Shown here: positions 19,001-26,583 of the stretch, one piece after another
Position numbering within the stretch: position 1 is the stretch's first letter
Layout of the letters: every line of letters begins with the position of its first letter
NCBI GenBank assembly: GCA_903847975.1
Contig: CAINFC010000321.1
Coordinates: forward strand, 1-57,771
Direction of reading: 5' to 3'
Origin: an uncultured Acidobacteriota bacterium
Lineage (GTDB): Bacteria > Acidobacteriota > UBA6911 > CAINFC01
DNA: 57,771 nucleotides
Notes under the pieces: model-generated
Database searches by the model: none
What the model saw: the letters and a program-made list of their open reading frames with translations, nothing else
Told to the model about the DNA's origin: nothing
Translations under genes and position numbers: made by a program

Positions 19001-19425
19001 GTTTCCCGCCCCGCTTCTTCGAAGACCTGCACGTCCAGCCAGTGCCGGCGGCGCCGGTTAAAACGCACCTCCTGCGCCGATGTTTCGATGATTTCCGGTT
19101 CACCGACAAAGGAAAGCTTTCGCCGGATTTCCCACAGGGCACGTCGAAGATTGGCCGTAGCGCGCTCCTGCCGGAAGCCTCCCCAGAAGTAAAGCATCAG
19201 CTTCTGGCGGTGGCAGGAATTGCCCTGGAGGGCCAGGTAGGCAAGGAGCGCCGTGATTTTCCCCGATTCGAAATGGACCGGCCGGTTACTCAGGCGGATC
19301 TGCGGCGATCCGAGGAAAGACAGGTGGACCAGCTCCGGGGCCAGATTTCTCCCGACCAGATCTCCCCGTTTTTCCCGTGAAAGGAAAAAGGGATCCGAAC
19401 GTCCTGAAAAGCCTACCACCGCCAA
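16081..19425 (-). CDS. SARP/BTAD-type transcriptional regulator with STAND ATPase and TPR domains
   Basis: An 1,114-residue signal-integrating regulator. An N-terminal OmpR-like winged helix (about 30-130) is followed by a bacterial transcriptional activation domain (about 130-290; QALALYQGDFLENL is typical). Next comes a STAND/AP-ATPase with Walker A GPGGIGKTRLA near residue 342, Walker B TLLLLDAMEH, and then a long TPR array (about 700-1080). Relatives (AfsR, SARP, MalT-like proteins) bind direct repeats upstream of target promoters. Translation appears to start at a TTG with AAAGGA 6-7 nt upstream. It stands alone, so its targets cannot be read from the context; it has no obvious link to the biosynthetic locus 20 kb away. 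Confidence 0.9.
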   Translation of the reverse strand: MAVVGFSGRSDPFFLSREKRGDLVGRNLAPELVHLSFLGSPQIRLSNRPVHFESGKITALLAYLALQGNSCHRQKLMLYFWGGFRQERATANLRRALWEIRRKLSFVGEPEIIETSAQEVRFNRRRRHWLDVQVFEEAGRETGSAADLQSDPGWPVRLEQALALYQGDFLENLTLEDAPEFDDWARAEKDRLRLLAIQLSIRLARYYLSTEAPAKGLHHAKRILQWDPLEESGHRLVMEILARQGQTAAALRQYDLCHRLLAEQLQISPSADTNLLLKNIRLQEQSAPASPGAGQSASTDSSDTSLRHNLPQPGTPFVGRHADLEVILRSLRDPACRLLTLLGPGGIGKTRLALESGRILATGHSGSALFPDGIWFVSVPESQGGQALEFALATALAQRFHPSESPRDQVIRFLTTRKTLLLLDAMEHRMEEIRLLTDLLHHCPGLTMLVTTRERLRLKEEWVLDIKGFPAPGHSSATEPSEPTSADLFLACARRVQPDFGLGGPGGVNALHAVCRMVDGSPLAIELAAAFTRFLTLEEIECRVRSSLDFLTAHFRETTERKVSLKAVFDSAWERLSAGERKILCRLSVFRGGFSLAAGEYVAQTGLDVIAGLHDKSLLQHSAEGRFQLHELIRHYAERKREETGTEGRKAQIRHAGFFSRFLLERYSMMLGAEPQVHGREVEKEIENIRAAWEWAMQERRISFLRDAMEGFSAFCEWKGWLQEGVEKLNRIGDLLPAPPWRGPGYPSLQSKRLLFQGRLLNRMGCYARAAEVLNACLAHLQSYPDAETAAWALFHLGDSAQLEGKYEEARRYLQKSIAASRHSDHTRCSMEALSRLGRVSMELGDQEEARSRLLESLAVARKEKWIALMIYTLSHLGYVDYFRNRLNSASEFLLEALHLARHAGDRPSMVWACLGLGYIAEHDGDFCEARRCYQEGLEVAGEIGDTFSKARAVMLLGECDRRSGSFREAIRHYTEALTAARSIGSRFLVAINLGNLGLAFSALGDVPRARRYVQESLEVSCEIGGDVVLLQAVIAYASLSVSKGDFGRARELLTAVLHHPATRSDLRMEAESILLRIPPSETGSSALRPGKGKTLDRIAHELEAGLRLGSDRA

Positions 19426-19530
19426 GGTTAATCCTTTCGTCTGCTTTCACTGCCGTCCCGGAATTTTAGAGGGCGGTTTCGGTAAAGTCAAGCGGCCGCT
19501 TGTTTCCAAAGGAAGAGGAAGACAGGAAAA

Positions 19531-19564
19531 GGACACCCGTTTTCTTTTAAAAAACCGGGTGTCC
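19531..19564 (-). terminator. Intrinsic terminator after the sugar isomerase-like gene
   Basis: Arms GGACACCCG (19531-19539) and CGGGTGTCC (19556-19564) pair perfectly, with a T/A-rich inner part that extends the stem. On the minus strand the hairpin is followed by TTTTCC. It lies 40 bp past the stop at 19604. The arm sequence recurs at 52216 and 55876. Confidence 0.7.
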
Positions 19565-19603
19565 CATTCCGGTTATACCGGCCTTCCGTACCTGCCTCGG
19601 CTT

Positions 19604-20518
19604 TCAGGCCATGGCCCACTGTTCCCGCAGCAGTTTGACCATGTTCAGGATCAGCTGGGTTTTATCCATTTCCTTCGGGAAGCCGCCTTCGAGACTGACC
19701 GCCCCGCGGTAGCCGAGCAGCTTCAGACCCTTGAATCCGTCCACGTAGTTGTCGGCAGGACCATCCACGCCGGGTACCTTGCGGTTTTTCAGGGAAGCGA
19801 TGTGCACGTGAGAAAGTAGTTTGCCGGCACTGAGGAAGGCACCCATGAAACTGGTTTCCTCCTTGCTCATGTGCCAGAAGTCGCCCATCACCGTGCATCC
19901 CGGCCCGATATCCCGGGCCATCGCCGCGCCGTCGGCCACCTGCCGAAGGAATTTGGTTTCGGCACGCTGCAGCGGTTCGAGCACGATCGAGGTACCCTGT
20001 TTGGCGGCATGCTCCGCCAGTTTCTTTCCGGTGTTGTTTACAAAGTCGTCGCGCAACTCAGGGAAAGGCAGGCCGGGCTTGCTGCGTGCCGGACAGAGGA
20101 TCAGCCCCACGGACTTCAGCGCCCCCAGCACTTCCAGCTGCGGCAGAAACTTCGCGACTTCGGCATCGCGTTTCTCGGCCTCGACATAGGAGAAATCACT
20201 CGGCCCGCAGGCCGTGGCAATAAAGAGCCTGCGGCCTGCCATGGCCTTCTTCATCGCCTCCACGTTGTCGAACAGCCACGGGCCGCTGGGCAGCTCCACG
20301 GCGGCAAAACCGTTGGCTTCCAGGAAGTCCAGCTTTTCTTTCATCTCGGTGCCGGGGATAGCCCCCCACTGGAGACAAAGATTCAGTTCGGCCGGCTTTT
20401 CCGGGGGTGTCAGCCTGGGCATTCCCGCGGTCTGCTCCTGCGCCGAAATACGCTGCGTGGCAGATACGGCGGCGACTCCAGCCGTCGCCGAGCCCAATAG
20501 AAAATCACGTCGCATCAT
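19604..20518 (-). CDS. Tat-exported hydroxypyruvate isomerase-like TIM-barrel protein
   Basis: A 304-residue protein of the xylose-isomerase-like (AP endonuclease 2) TIM-barrel family, closest in style to hydroxypyruvate isomerase: EMKEKLDFLEANGFAAVELPSG near residue 60, the metal-ligand region TSIVLEPLQR near 165, and GDFWHMSKEE and HVHIASLKNRK further on. It begins with a twin-arginine signal (MMRRDFLLGSATAG), so it acts outside the cytoplasm; this is common for relatives in Acidobacteriota, Planctomycetes and Verrucomicrobia. The ribosome-binding site GAGGAG precedes the ATG. The gene is monocistronic, with its own terminator. Sugar substrate unknown. Confidence 0.88.
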   Translation of the reverse strand: MMRRDFLLGSATAGVAAVSATQRISAQEQTAGMPRLTPPEKPAELNLCLQWGAIPGTEMKEKLDFLEANGFAAVELPSGPWLFDNVEAMKKAMAGRRLFIATACGPSDFSYVEAEKRDAEVAKFLPQLEVLGALKSVGLILCPARSKPGLPFPELRDDFVNNTGKKLAEHAAKQGTSIVLEPLQRAETKFLRQVADGAAMARDIGPGCTVMGDFWHMSKEETSFMGAFLSAGKLLSHVHIASLKNRKVPGVDGPADNYVDGFKGLKLLGYRGAVSLEGGFPKEMDKTQLILNMVKLLREQWAMA

Positions 20519-20630
20519 GGTAACTCCTCTTCTCCTAGGCTATTCCGATTGGCAATTTGGTTTTTTCATCTGCGATTAGAACTAACACGGTTGGATGTGC
20601 ACCGTCAAGGTCCGGAGATGCCTGCTGTTT

Positions 20631-20670
20631 AGTAGCGGATCAGTAGTAGCGGATCAGAGTAGCGGATCAG
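20631..20670. repeat. Three tandem 13-bp direct repeats (AGTAGCGGATCAG)
   Basis: Perfect copies at 20631-20643, 20645-20657 and 20658-20670, between the divergent isomerase-like gene and brnT. No associated replication gene is present, so they may be operator copies or slippage products. Confidence 0.85.
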
Positions 20671-20700
20671 AACATCCATTTTCTAATATAAACTGGGTGT

Positions 20701-20741
20701 CCTGAATTACCCTGAATTACCTGAATTAGGCTCTGAATTAC
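20701..20741. repeat. Four short direct repeats (CTGAATTA core)
   Basis: CCTGAATTAC occurs twice back to back (20701-20710, 20711-20720), followed by shorter copies of CTGAATTA at 20721 and 20733. They are about 65-105 bp before brnT. A GGGTGTCC octamer, shared with other intergenic repeats of the window, overlaps the first copy at 20695-20702. Confidence 0.8.
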
Positions 20742-20779
20742 GCTTTTGGTCCGTGATGTCGGAAAACAATAGACGGGAG

Positions 20780-20796
20780 TATAATATGTATATACA
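20780..20796 (+). promoter_or_regulatory. Candidate brnTA -10 box and operator palindrome
   Basis: TATAAT at 20780-20785 is a perfect -10 hexamer but without a good -35. The 10-bp palindrome TGTATATACA at 20787-20796 follows it, 9 bp before the brnT start. BrnA antitoxins are known to repress their own operon, so this is a plausible binding site (inference). Confidence 0.4.
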
Positions 20797-20805
20797 ATAT
20801 ATTGG

Positions 20806-21072
20806 ATGGACTATGAATTCGACTTTGCCAAGGACATTTCCAATAAGGCAAAACACGACTTGTCCCTGGCCGAGGCGAAACACTTTGAATGGGAAACAGC
20901 CGTCGTCAGTGAAGATAGACGCAAAAAGCATGCGGAAGCCCGCTACGTGGCTACCGGCTACATCGGTGACCGTCTGCATGTAATGGTATTTTGCTTACGT
21001 TCGGAAGCGGTGCGGGTGATCAGTTTGCGTAAAGCAAATTTCAGGGAGGTTAAACGATATGCCGAGACCTAA
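20806..21072 (+). CDS. brnT: BrnT-family toxin
   Basis: An 88-residue protein with the BrnT (DUF497) pattern: aromatic/acidic start (YEFDFAKD), AKHDLSLAEAKHFEW, a central ARYVATGYIGDRLHVMVF and the C-terminal RVISLRKANFREVKRY. BrnT is a RelE-fold ribonuclease toxin that inhibits translation. The length is full for the family. It overlaps the brnA start by 14 bp, the usual toxin-first arrangement. The A/T-rich region before the ATG differs from the surrounding G+C-rich sequence, in keeping with a mobile toxin-antitoxin module. Confidence 0.92.
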   Translation: MDYEFDFAKDISNKAKHDLSLAEAKHFEWETAVVSEDRRKKHAEARYVATGYIGDRLHVMVFCLRSEAVRVISLRKANFREVKRYAET

Positions 21073-21400
21073 AAAGGGGACCATTTTCCCCTCCGTGGAG
21101 GAGAATGCGGCTATTTGTGCCGGCATGGCGGCAGATGCGGACAATCCGGAACTTACTGCCGAGTGGTTCGAAAATGCCAAGCCGGCCGGCGAATTCTTCC
21201 CACCGGACACCTACGCCTCGCTGAAAGCGACATGGCGGCCCCGCGGTCGTCCCAAGGTAATCGAAAAAAAGGTTTCGATTGCCATTCGCCTGGATGCCGA
21301 CATACTAAAAGCGTTCCGGGAAACGGGCAAAGGCTGGCAGACTCGGCTGAATTCCGCTTTACGGCGTTATATTTCCGAACATCCCTTGCAAGACAGATAG
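21059..21400 (+). CDS. brnA: BrnA-family antitoxin
   Basis: A 113-residue antitoxin. The N-terminal half binds the toxin in known systems; the C-terminal part is a ribbon-helix-helix region recognisable by VSIAIRLDADILKAFRETGKGWQTRLNSALR, split here as VSIAIRLDADILKAF and GWQTRLNSALRRY. The P-R-G-R-P-K segment just before it is typical of BrnA. It overlaps brnT by 14 bp, so translation is coupled and production balanced. Probably represses the operon with BrnT as co-repressor. Confidence 0.92.
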   Translation: MPRPKKGTIFPSVEENAAICAGMAADADNPELTAEWFENAKPAGEFFPPDTYASLKATWRPRGRPKVIEKKVSIAIRLDADILKAFRETGKGWQTRLNSALRRYISEHPLQDR

Positions 21401-21526
21401 AGGGAATTTTTCGCGTTTCCAAAACCCGGAGCCCGTGGTTGCCGCGATGATCCAATCCCCCTCATACCTGTTTGGAAATACGGGCTTCCCCGATGCCTTG
21501 GCAGCGTGGGCCACGCGAACCTCACG

Positions 21527-23212
21527 TCAGTCGCGGGTCAGCTGGCGGTACTTGATGCGGTGCGGCTGGGTGGCATTGGCCCCCAGGCGGCGGCGCTTGT
21601 CTTCCTCGTATTCCGTAAAGTTGCCGTCGAAAAAGCAGACCTGGCTCTCCCCTTCGAAGGCTAGGATATGCGTGGCGATGCGGTCCAGGAACCAGCGGTC
21701 GTGGCTGATGACCAGCACGCAGCCGGCAAAGTTCTCCAGTGCATCCTCCAGGGCGCGCATGGTGTTCACGTCCAGGTCGTTGGTCGGCTCGTCGAGCAGC
21801 AGCACATTGGCCTCCTCCTTGAGCATGCGCGCCAGGTGGACGCGGTTGCGCTCCCCGCCGGAAAGCATGCCGACCTTCTTCTGCTGGTCGGCTCCCGAGA
21901 AGTTGAACCGGGCCACGTAGGCCCGGGAATTGACCTCCCGGGTGCCCAGCCGGACAACATCCAGGCCCTCGCTGATCATCTCCCAGACGTTTTTATTGGC
22001 ATCCAGCACGTCGCGGCTCTGGTCCACATACGCCAGCCGCACCGTCTCTCCCAGGCGGAAAAGGCCGGCGTCGGGCTTTTCCTGCCCGGTGAGCATGCGG
22101 AAGAGGGTGGTCTTCCCCGCTCCGTTCGGCCCGATGATTCCGACGATGGCGCCCGGCGGCAGCAGGAAAGACATCCGCTCGACGAGCAGCCGGTTTCCGT
22201 AGCCCTTGGAAACTTCGTGGCTCTCGATGACCACGTCTCCCAGACGCGGGCCCGGCGGAATGTAGATTTCCAGCTCGCTGGAGCCCTTCTCCACCTCCTG
22301 GCCGAGAAGCGTTTCGTAGGATTTGATGCGGGCCTTCGACTTGGCATGCCGCCCCTTGGGGCTCATGCGGATCCACTCCAGCTCGCGCTGCAGGGTCTTC
22401 TGACGCTGGCTTTCGGCCTTTTCCTCCTGGGCCAGGCGCTTCTGCTTCTGGTCCAGCCAGGAGGAATAGTTTCCTTTCCAGGGAATTCCCTGCCCGCGGT
22501 CCAGCTCCAGGATCCACTGGGCCACGTTGTCCAGGAAGTAGCGGTCGTGGGTCACGGCGATCACCGTCCCCTCGTAGCGCTGCAGGTGCTGCTCCAGCCA
22601 GGCCACCGTCTCGGCGTCCAGGTGGTTGGTGGGTTCGTCGAGCAGCAGGATATCCGGCTTCTGCAGCAGCAGCCGGCAGAGGGCCACGCGGCGCCGTTCG
22701 CCTCCGGAGAGCACCCGCACCGGGGTATCCCCCTCCGGACACCCCAGGGCGTCCATGGCCATCTCCAGGCGGGCATCGAAATCCCAGGCATCCAGGGCGT
22801 CGATCTTTTCCTGCACCTCTCCCTGGCGCTCGATCAGCCGGTTCATCTCCTCGTCGGACATCGCCTCCCCGAAGCGGGCGCTGATCTCGTTGTATTCCCG
22901 CACCAGGTCGGCGGTGGCCTGCACTCCCTCCTCCACCACTTCGCGGACCGTACGGTCGTTGTCCACCAGGGGCTCCTGCTCCAGGTAGCCGACCGTAAAC
23001 CCGGGCGCCAGCACCGTCTGCCCGTTGAATTCCTTTTCCACTCCCGCCAGGATCTTCAGCAGGGTGCTTTTTCCGGAGCCGTTCAGCCCCAGCACGCCGA
23101 TCTTGGCTCCGTAAAAATAGGAAAGGTAAATGTCCTTCAGGACCGGTTTCTGGTGGTAATACTTGCTGACGCCGATCATCGAGTAGATGACCTTGTTGGG
23201 TTCCACGCTCAT
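21527..23212 (-). CDS. ettA: Energy-dependent translational throttle protein EttA (ABC-F ATPase)
   Basis: A 561-residue ABC-F protein with two nucleotide-binding domains: Walker A GLNGSGKST (about residue 42) with signature LSGGERRRVALC, and Walker A GPNGAGKTT (about 360) with signature LSGGERNRVHLA. The linker has the EttA-type sequence MSPKGRHAKSKARIKSYE. EttA binds the ribosomal E site and gates the first elongation step according to ADP/ATP ratio. There are no membrane segments. Length and motif spacing match E. coli EttA. AAAGGAG precedes the ATG. It is separated from the pao genes upstream by 83 bp and may be transcribed on its own. Confidence 0.96.
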   Translation of the reverse strand: MSVEPNKVIYSMIGVSKYYHQKPVLKDIYLSYFYGAKIGVLGLNGSGKSTLLKILAGVEKEFNGQTVLAPGFTVGYLEQEPLVDNDRTVREVVEEGVQATADLVREYNEISARFGEAMSDEEMNRLIERQGEVQEKIDALDAWDFDARLEMAMDALGCPEGDTPVRVLSGGERRRVALCRLLLQKPDILLLDEPTNHLDAETVAWLEQHLQRYEGTVIAVTHDRYFLDNVAQWILELDRGQGIPWKGNYSSWLDQKQKRLAQEEKAESQRQKTLQRELEWIRMSPKGRHAKSKARIKSYETLLGQEVEKGSSELEIYIPPGPRLGDVVIESHEVSKGYGNRLLVERMSFLLPPGAIVGIIGPNGAGKTTLFRMLTGQEKPDAGLFRLGETVRLAYVDQSRDVLDANKNVWEMISEGLDVVRLGTREVNSRAYVARFNFSGADQQKKVGMLSGGERNRVHLARMLKEEANVLLLDEPTNDLDVNTMRALEDALENFAGCVLVISHDRWFLDRIATHILAFEGESQVCFFDGNFTEYEEDKRRRLGANATQPHRIKYRQLTRD

Positions 23213-23240
23213 CCTGGCTGCTTTCTCCTTTGATTATCCG

Positions 23241-23282
23241 CCGTAGGGAACGCGCCGGGGCACGCCCCCTACGGTTTTTTTT
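23241..23282 (+). terminator. Intrinsic terminator-like hairpin with T8 tract on the plus strand
   Basis: CCGTAGGG (23241-23248) pairs with CCCTACGG (23267-23274), followed directly by eight T residues (23275-23282). On the plus strand it is a textbook terminator, yet both neighbouring genes run on the minus strand and the nearest plus-strand gene (brnA) ends 1.8 kb away. It may stop antisense transcription, or act as a barrier between paoB and ettA. Confidence 0.6.
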
Positions 23283-23295
23283 CCAGATGATGCCG

Positions 23296-24270
23296 CTACG
23301 CCAGCAGGCGCAGCAGCGACTCTTCGACGGCCCCTTTCACCATCTCGACTTTGTAGGCGTTGTCCCGCATGGGTACCGCCCCCTCGGCGGCCGCCTGGCC
23401 GGCCGAAGCGGCCAGCGCCGCGTTGAGCTTTTTGCCGGCCAGCAGCTTCTCCGCAGCCGCCGCCCGCCACGGGGCCGGCGCCACGCCGCCCAGCCAGCAG
23501 CGGGCCTGGGAGACCATCCCCTTGTCCACCTGCAGCCAGAGGGCCACGCTGGTCAGGGCGAAATCCCAGGACTGGCGGGAGCGGATTTTACGATAGCTGC
23601 TGCGCGCCCCGGCAGCCGGTGCCGGAAGATGGATTTCCGTCAGGATTTCCGCCGGCTCCAGGACATTTTCCCTATCGATGGCTTTTTCCGGAGCGAGGAA
23701 AAAGCTCTCGATCGGAACCGTCCGGGTGCCGGCCGGGCCGGCCACCGTCAGCCTGGCCTGCAGCGCGGACAGGGCCACGGCCGTATCCGAAGGGTGCACG
23801 AAGAAACAGGGGCCGTTGCTGAAAATGGCGTGGTTCTGATTTTCTCCTTCCACCGCAAAGCAGGTTTCGCCTCCCTTGCGGGCGCAGGGGAAGTCGCCGC
23901 GATAATACCAGCAGCGGGGCCTCTGGCAGAGGTTGCCGCCGATGGTTCCCTGCTCCCGGAGCTGCGGGCTGGCCACTTCCGATGCGGCCTGGGCCAGCAC
24001 CGCGTACTTTTCCTTCAGGACCGCGCTGGCGGCGATCGAGGCGATGGTGGTCAGGCAACCGATTTTCAGCCCGCCGTCCGGGCGGCCGGTCATGCCGCTC
24101 CACTCCTTGATCCCGCTGATGCTCACCACCTTGTCGACGGTAAAAAGGTGATCATGCAAACAGCCGAGCAGGTCCGTTCCGCCGGCGTGAATCCGGGCCC
24201 CCTTGGAGTTCAGGGCCGCCAGGGCTTCCGCCGGTGTCTTGGCTTTCAGATATGCGAATGGTTTCATCAT
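23296..24270 (-). CDS. paoB: Periplasmic-type aldehyde oxidoreductase, FAD/[4Fe-4S] subunit (PaoB/YagS-like)
   Basis: FAD-binding middle subunit (324 residues) of a xanthine-oxidase-family enzyme. FAD contacts are IHAGGTDLLG near residue 28 and TIGGNL near 109. Four cysteines at 115, 120, 129 and 137 (NLCQRPRCWYYRGDFPC, then TC) form the [4Fe-4S] insertion specific to PaoB/YagS, which ordinary xanthine dehydrogenases lack. It starts 3 bp after the PaoC stop at an ATG-ATG pair. It has no export signal of its own; in E. coli the assembled complex is carried out by the Tat signal on PaoA. Confidence 0.88.
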   Translation of the reverse strand: MMKPFAYLKAKTPAEALAALNSKGARIHAGGTDLLGCLHDHLFTVDKVVSISGIKEWSGMTGRPDGGLKIGCLTTIASIAASAVLKEKYAVLAQAASEVASPQLREQGTIGGNLCQRPRCWYYRGDFPCARKGGETCFAVEGENQNHAIFSNGPCFFVHPSDTAVALSALQARLTVAGPAGTRTVPIESFFLAPEKAIDRENVLEPAEILTEIHLPAPAAGARSSYRKIRSRQSWDFALTSVALWLQVDKGMVSQARCWLGGVAPAPWRAAAAEKLLAGKKLNAALAASAGQAAAEGAVPMRDNAYKVEMVKGAVEESLLRLLA

Positions 24271-24273
24271 GAC

Positions 24274-26583
24274 TCATCCCCTTTTCTTTTTCGCCAGAAG
24301 TTCAAGAATGGTCTTCGGCTCCATGGGACCGTGCGTCGGCCGCACGCCGACGGCATCGTAAATGGCATTGGCAATGGCCGAAGCGGTCGGAATGTGAGCC
24401 GGCTCTCCCAGCCCTTTGCAGCCCACCAGGTTGCACTCCGTGTCCTGCGGATCGACGGCCACCACCTGGTGTTGGACGGGAACGTCCAGCGCGGTCGGCA
24501 CCTTGTAGTCGTGCAGGTTGGCATTGACCATCTTGCCGGTCTGACGATCCAGCACCCGTTTTTCGGTCAGGGCGAAGCCCAGGCACTGCGTCATTCCCCC
24601 GAAAACCTGGTTGTGGAAAGTCTTCTGGTTGATCACCCGGCCGCTTTCGTTGGCTCCCAGCAGCCGCACCACCCGGACTTCTCCGGTCCGGGTGTTGACT
24701 TCCACCTCCGCAAAATGGGCCCCGAACGGATTGATGGCCTTCTTCGGAGGGTTGGGGTCGCGGTTGCCGATGCCGATAACATCCATCACCCCGTTGGCGC
24801 GCAGCAGCTCTTCCAGCGGCTTCTTTTTGTCCGGTGCGCTGCGGCTGCCGATGGCGTTGCCCTTGAGCTCCACATCCTCGGCGGGCACGCCCAGAGCCTC
24901 CGCGCCCCAGGCCAGCAGCTGCTGCTTGACCAGCCAGGCCCCCTTGCGCACCGCGGGAATCAGGCCGGGCAGGGTCATGCTTCCGCCGCTGCTTTGCCCG
25001 TAAGGCGTGACGGCGGTGTCCGCATTTTCAATGCGCACGCTCTCCAGGGGAACTCCCAGCTCCTCGGCGGCCACCATGCAGGCCACCGTCTTGGTGCCGG
25101 TGCCGATGTCCATGGCCCCCGTCTTGATGGTAATGCCGCCATCCACAAACAATCGCACTTCCGCGGTGTAGGGCGGGGAGCCGTTGCCGCCGCTCCACAT
25201 CCCGGCGGCCATCCCGAAGCCCCGCCGGACGGGGCCGTCGGACTTCTTCGCCGCCCGGGCCTCCTGCCATCCGAAGGCCTTGGCCCCCTGCAGCAGGCAC
25301 TCCTTGAGTCCGGTGCTGGTGTACGGCACCTGCCGCGTCTGGCTGACTTCGGTGAAATTTTTAAGCCGAAGCTCGACGGGATCCATGCCCAGCTTGACCG
25401 CCAGCATGTCCATCATCTGCTCCAGGCACCAGTTGCCCGACGGAAATCCCGGAGCCCGGAAAGGTCGGGCGCGCCCGGCATTGCTGTAATACCCGCTTTC
25501 CGAAACCAGGACATTCGGGCATTTGTACAGCTCGGCCACCTGGTACCCGACGGAAGTTCCCGATGCGTAGGCTCCGGGCGTGGACAGGTTGGTCAGCTGC
25601 AGGGCGGTCAGCGTACCGTCCTTTTTCACTCCCGCTTTCAGGGTCATGCGGGCTTCCGGCCGGTTGCCGGTGCACAGGAAGGTGTCCTCCCGCGGCAGCA
25701 TCGCTTTGACCGGCCGTCCCGTCTTGCGGGCCAGTAGGGCGGCGATGATGGAATATTTCCCCACCTCCAGCTTGGCGCCGAACCCTCCGCCCATGTACTT
25801 GCAGATCACCCGGATCTTATTAAAAGGCATATTCAGCGCCCGGGCTGCGCCGAAGAGAACCCCGTCGTACACGCCCTGGGTGGAATCCCAGAGCGTCAGC
25901 TTGTCGCCGTCCCATTTGGCCACCGAGCCGTGCGCTTCCATGGTGGCATGCATCTGCACGCTGGTGTAGAAGGTCTCCTCCAGCACCACGTCGGCTTCCG
26001 CGAAGCCCTGGGCGACATCCCCTCGTTTGACGATGCGGGGCTCGCCCACCGCATTGCCGCCCTCGTACAGCTTGGGGGCGGAGGGTTGCATCGCGGCGGG
26101 ATCCAGGACAAAAGGAAGCGTTTCGTACTCGACGCGGATGGCCCTGAGGGCGTCCGCCGCCTGGTACGGAGTCAGGGCGGCCACCGCCGCCACCTCCTCC
26201 CCCTCATGCCGGCAGTGGGTGTCGAAAAGCTTGCTCTGGGCCGCTTTCCCCCCGTACCAGGGGAGATCCGCTCCGGGCGACTTGCCGCTCAGCACCGCCA
26301 GAACGCCGGGCATTTTTTCCGCGGCCGAAGTGTCGATGCTTTTCACCATGGCGTGGGCGTGCGGACAGCGAAGGATCGCGGCGTAGAGCATATCCGGAAG
26401 AACGATGTCCGCGGTGTACTGCGCCGCCCCGGACACGCGCTCATAGCCGTCCACGCGGGGAACGCCCTTCCCGACCAACTGCGTTTTTTCCCACGGCCTG
26501 ATTTTCGCTTCTGCGACCGGCCCGGGAGCCGGCTCGAAGCTGTTGCGAAAGGACTCTTCCATCTCCTCGTAATAGTGGCTCAT
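24274..26583 (-). CDS. paoC: Aldehyde oxidoreductase, molybdenum-cofactor subunit (PaoC/YagR-like)
   Basis: A 769-residue catalytic subunit of the xanthine-oxidase family. The molybdopterin-binding motif MGGGFGAK is near residue 257, further cofactor motifs are QSSGGSMT and the region GRARPFRAPG, and the catalytic base is the Glu of GCKGLGEPAHIP near the C-terminus. Such enzymes hydroxylate aldehydes to carboxylates. Its ATG at 26583 overlaps the stop of the [2Fe-2S] gene (ATGA), so translation is coupled. The same frame is open further upstream through the antisense of other genes; that part is not homologous and is left out. The substrate is unknown; aromatic aldehydes are the E. coli precedent. 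Confidence 0.9.
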   Translation of the reverse strand: MSHYYEEMEESFRNSFEPAPGPVAEAKIRPWEKTQLVGKGVPRVDGYERVSGAAQYTADIVLPDMLYAAILRCPHAHAMVKSIDTSAAEKMPGVLAVLSGKSPGADLPWYGGKAAQSKLFDTHCRHEGEEVAAVAALTPYQAADALRAIRVEYETLPFVLDPAAMQPSAPKLYEGGNAVGEPRIVKRGDVAQGFAEADVVLEETFYTSVQMHATMEAHGSVAKWDGDKLTLWDSTQGVYDGVLFGAARALNMPFNKIRVICKYMGGGFGAKLEVGKYSIIAALLARKTGRPVKAMLPREDTFLCTGNRPEARMTLKAGVKKDGTLTALQLTNLSTPGAYASGTSVGYQVAELYKCPNVLVSESGYYSNAGRARPFRAPGFPSGNWCLEQMMDMLAVKLGMDPVELRLKNFTEVSQTRQVPYTSTGLKECLLQGAKAFGWQEARAAKKSDGPVRRGFGMAAGMWSGGNGSPPYTAEVRLFVDGGITIKTGAMDIGTGTKTVACMVAAEELGVPLESVRIENADTAVTPYGQSSGGSMTLPGLIPAVRKGAWLVKQQLLAWGAEALGVPAEDVELKGNAIGSRSAPDKKKPLEELLRANGVMDVIGIGNRDPNPPKKAINPFGAHFAEVEVNTRTGEVRVVRLLGANESGRVINQKTFHNQVFGGMTQCLGFALTEKRVLDRQTGKMVNANLHDYKVPTALDVPVQHQVVAVDPQDTECNLVGCKGLGEPAHIPTASAIANAIYDAVGVRPTHGPMEPKTILELLAKKKRG

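Noticed and set aside
20631-20741. Possible CRISPR array
   Set aside because: The repeats are 8-13 bp and contiguous or nearly so, without spacers or cas genes.
21401-21526. Inverted TTTCCAAA/TTTGGAAA pair between brnA and ettA as a terminator
   Set aside because: The arms are only 8 bp with a 47-nt loop and no T-tract; probably chance.
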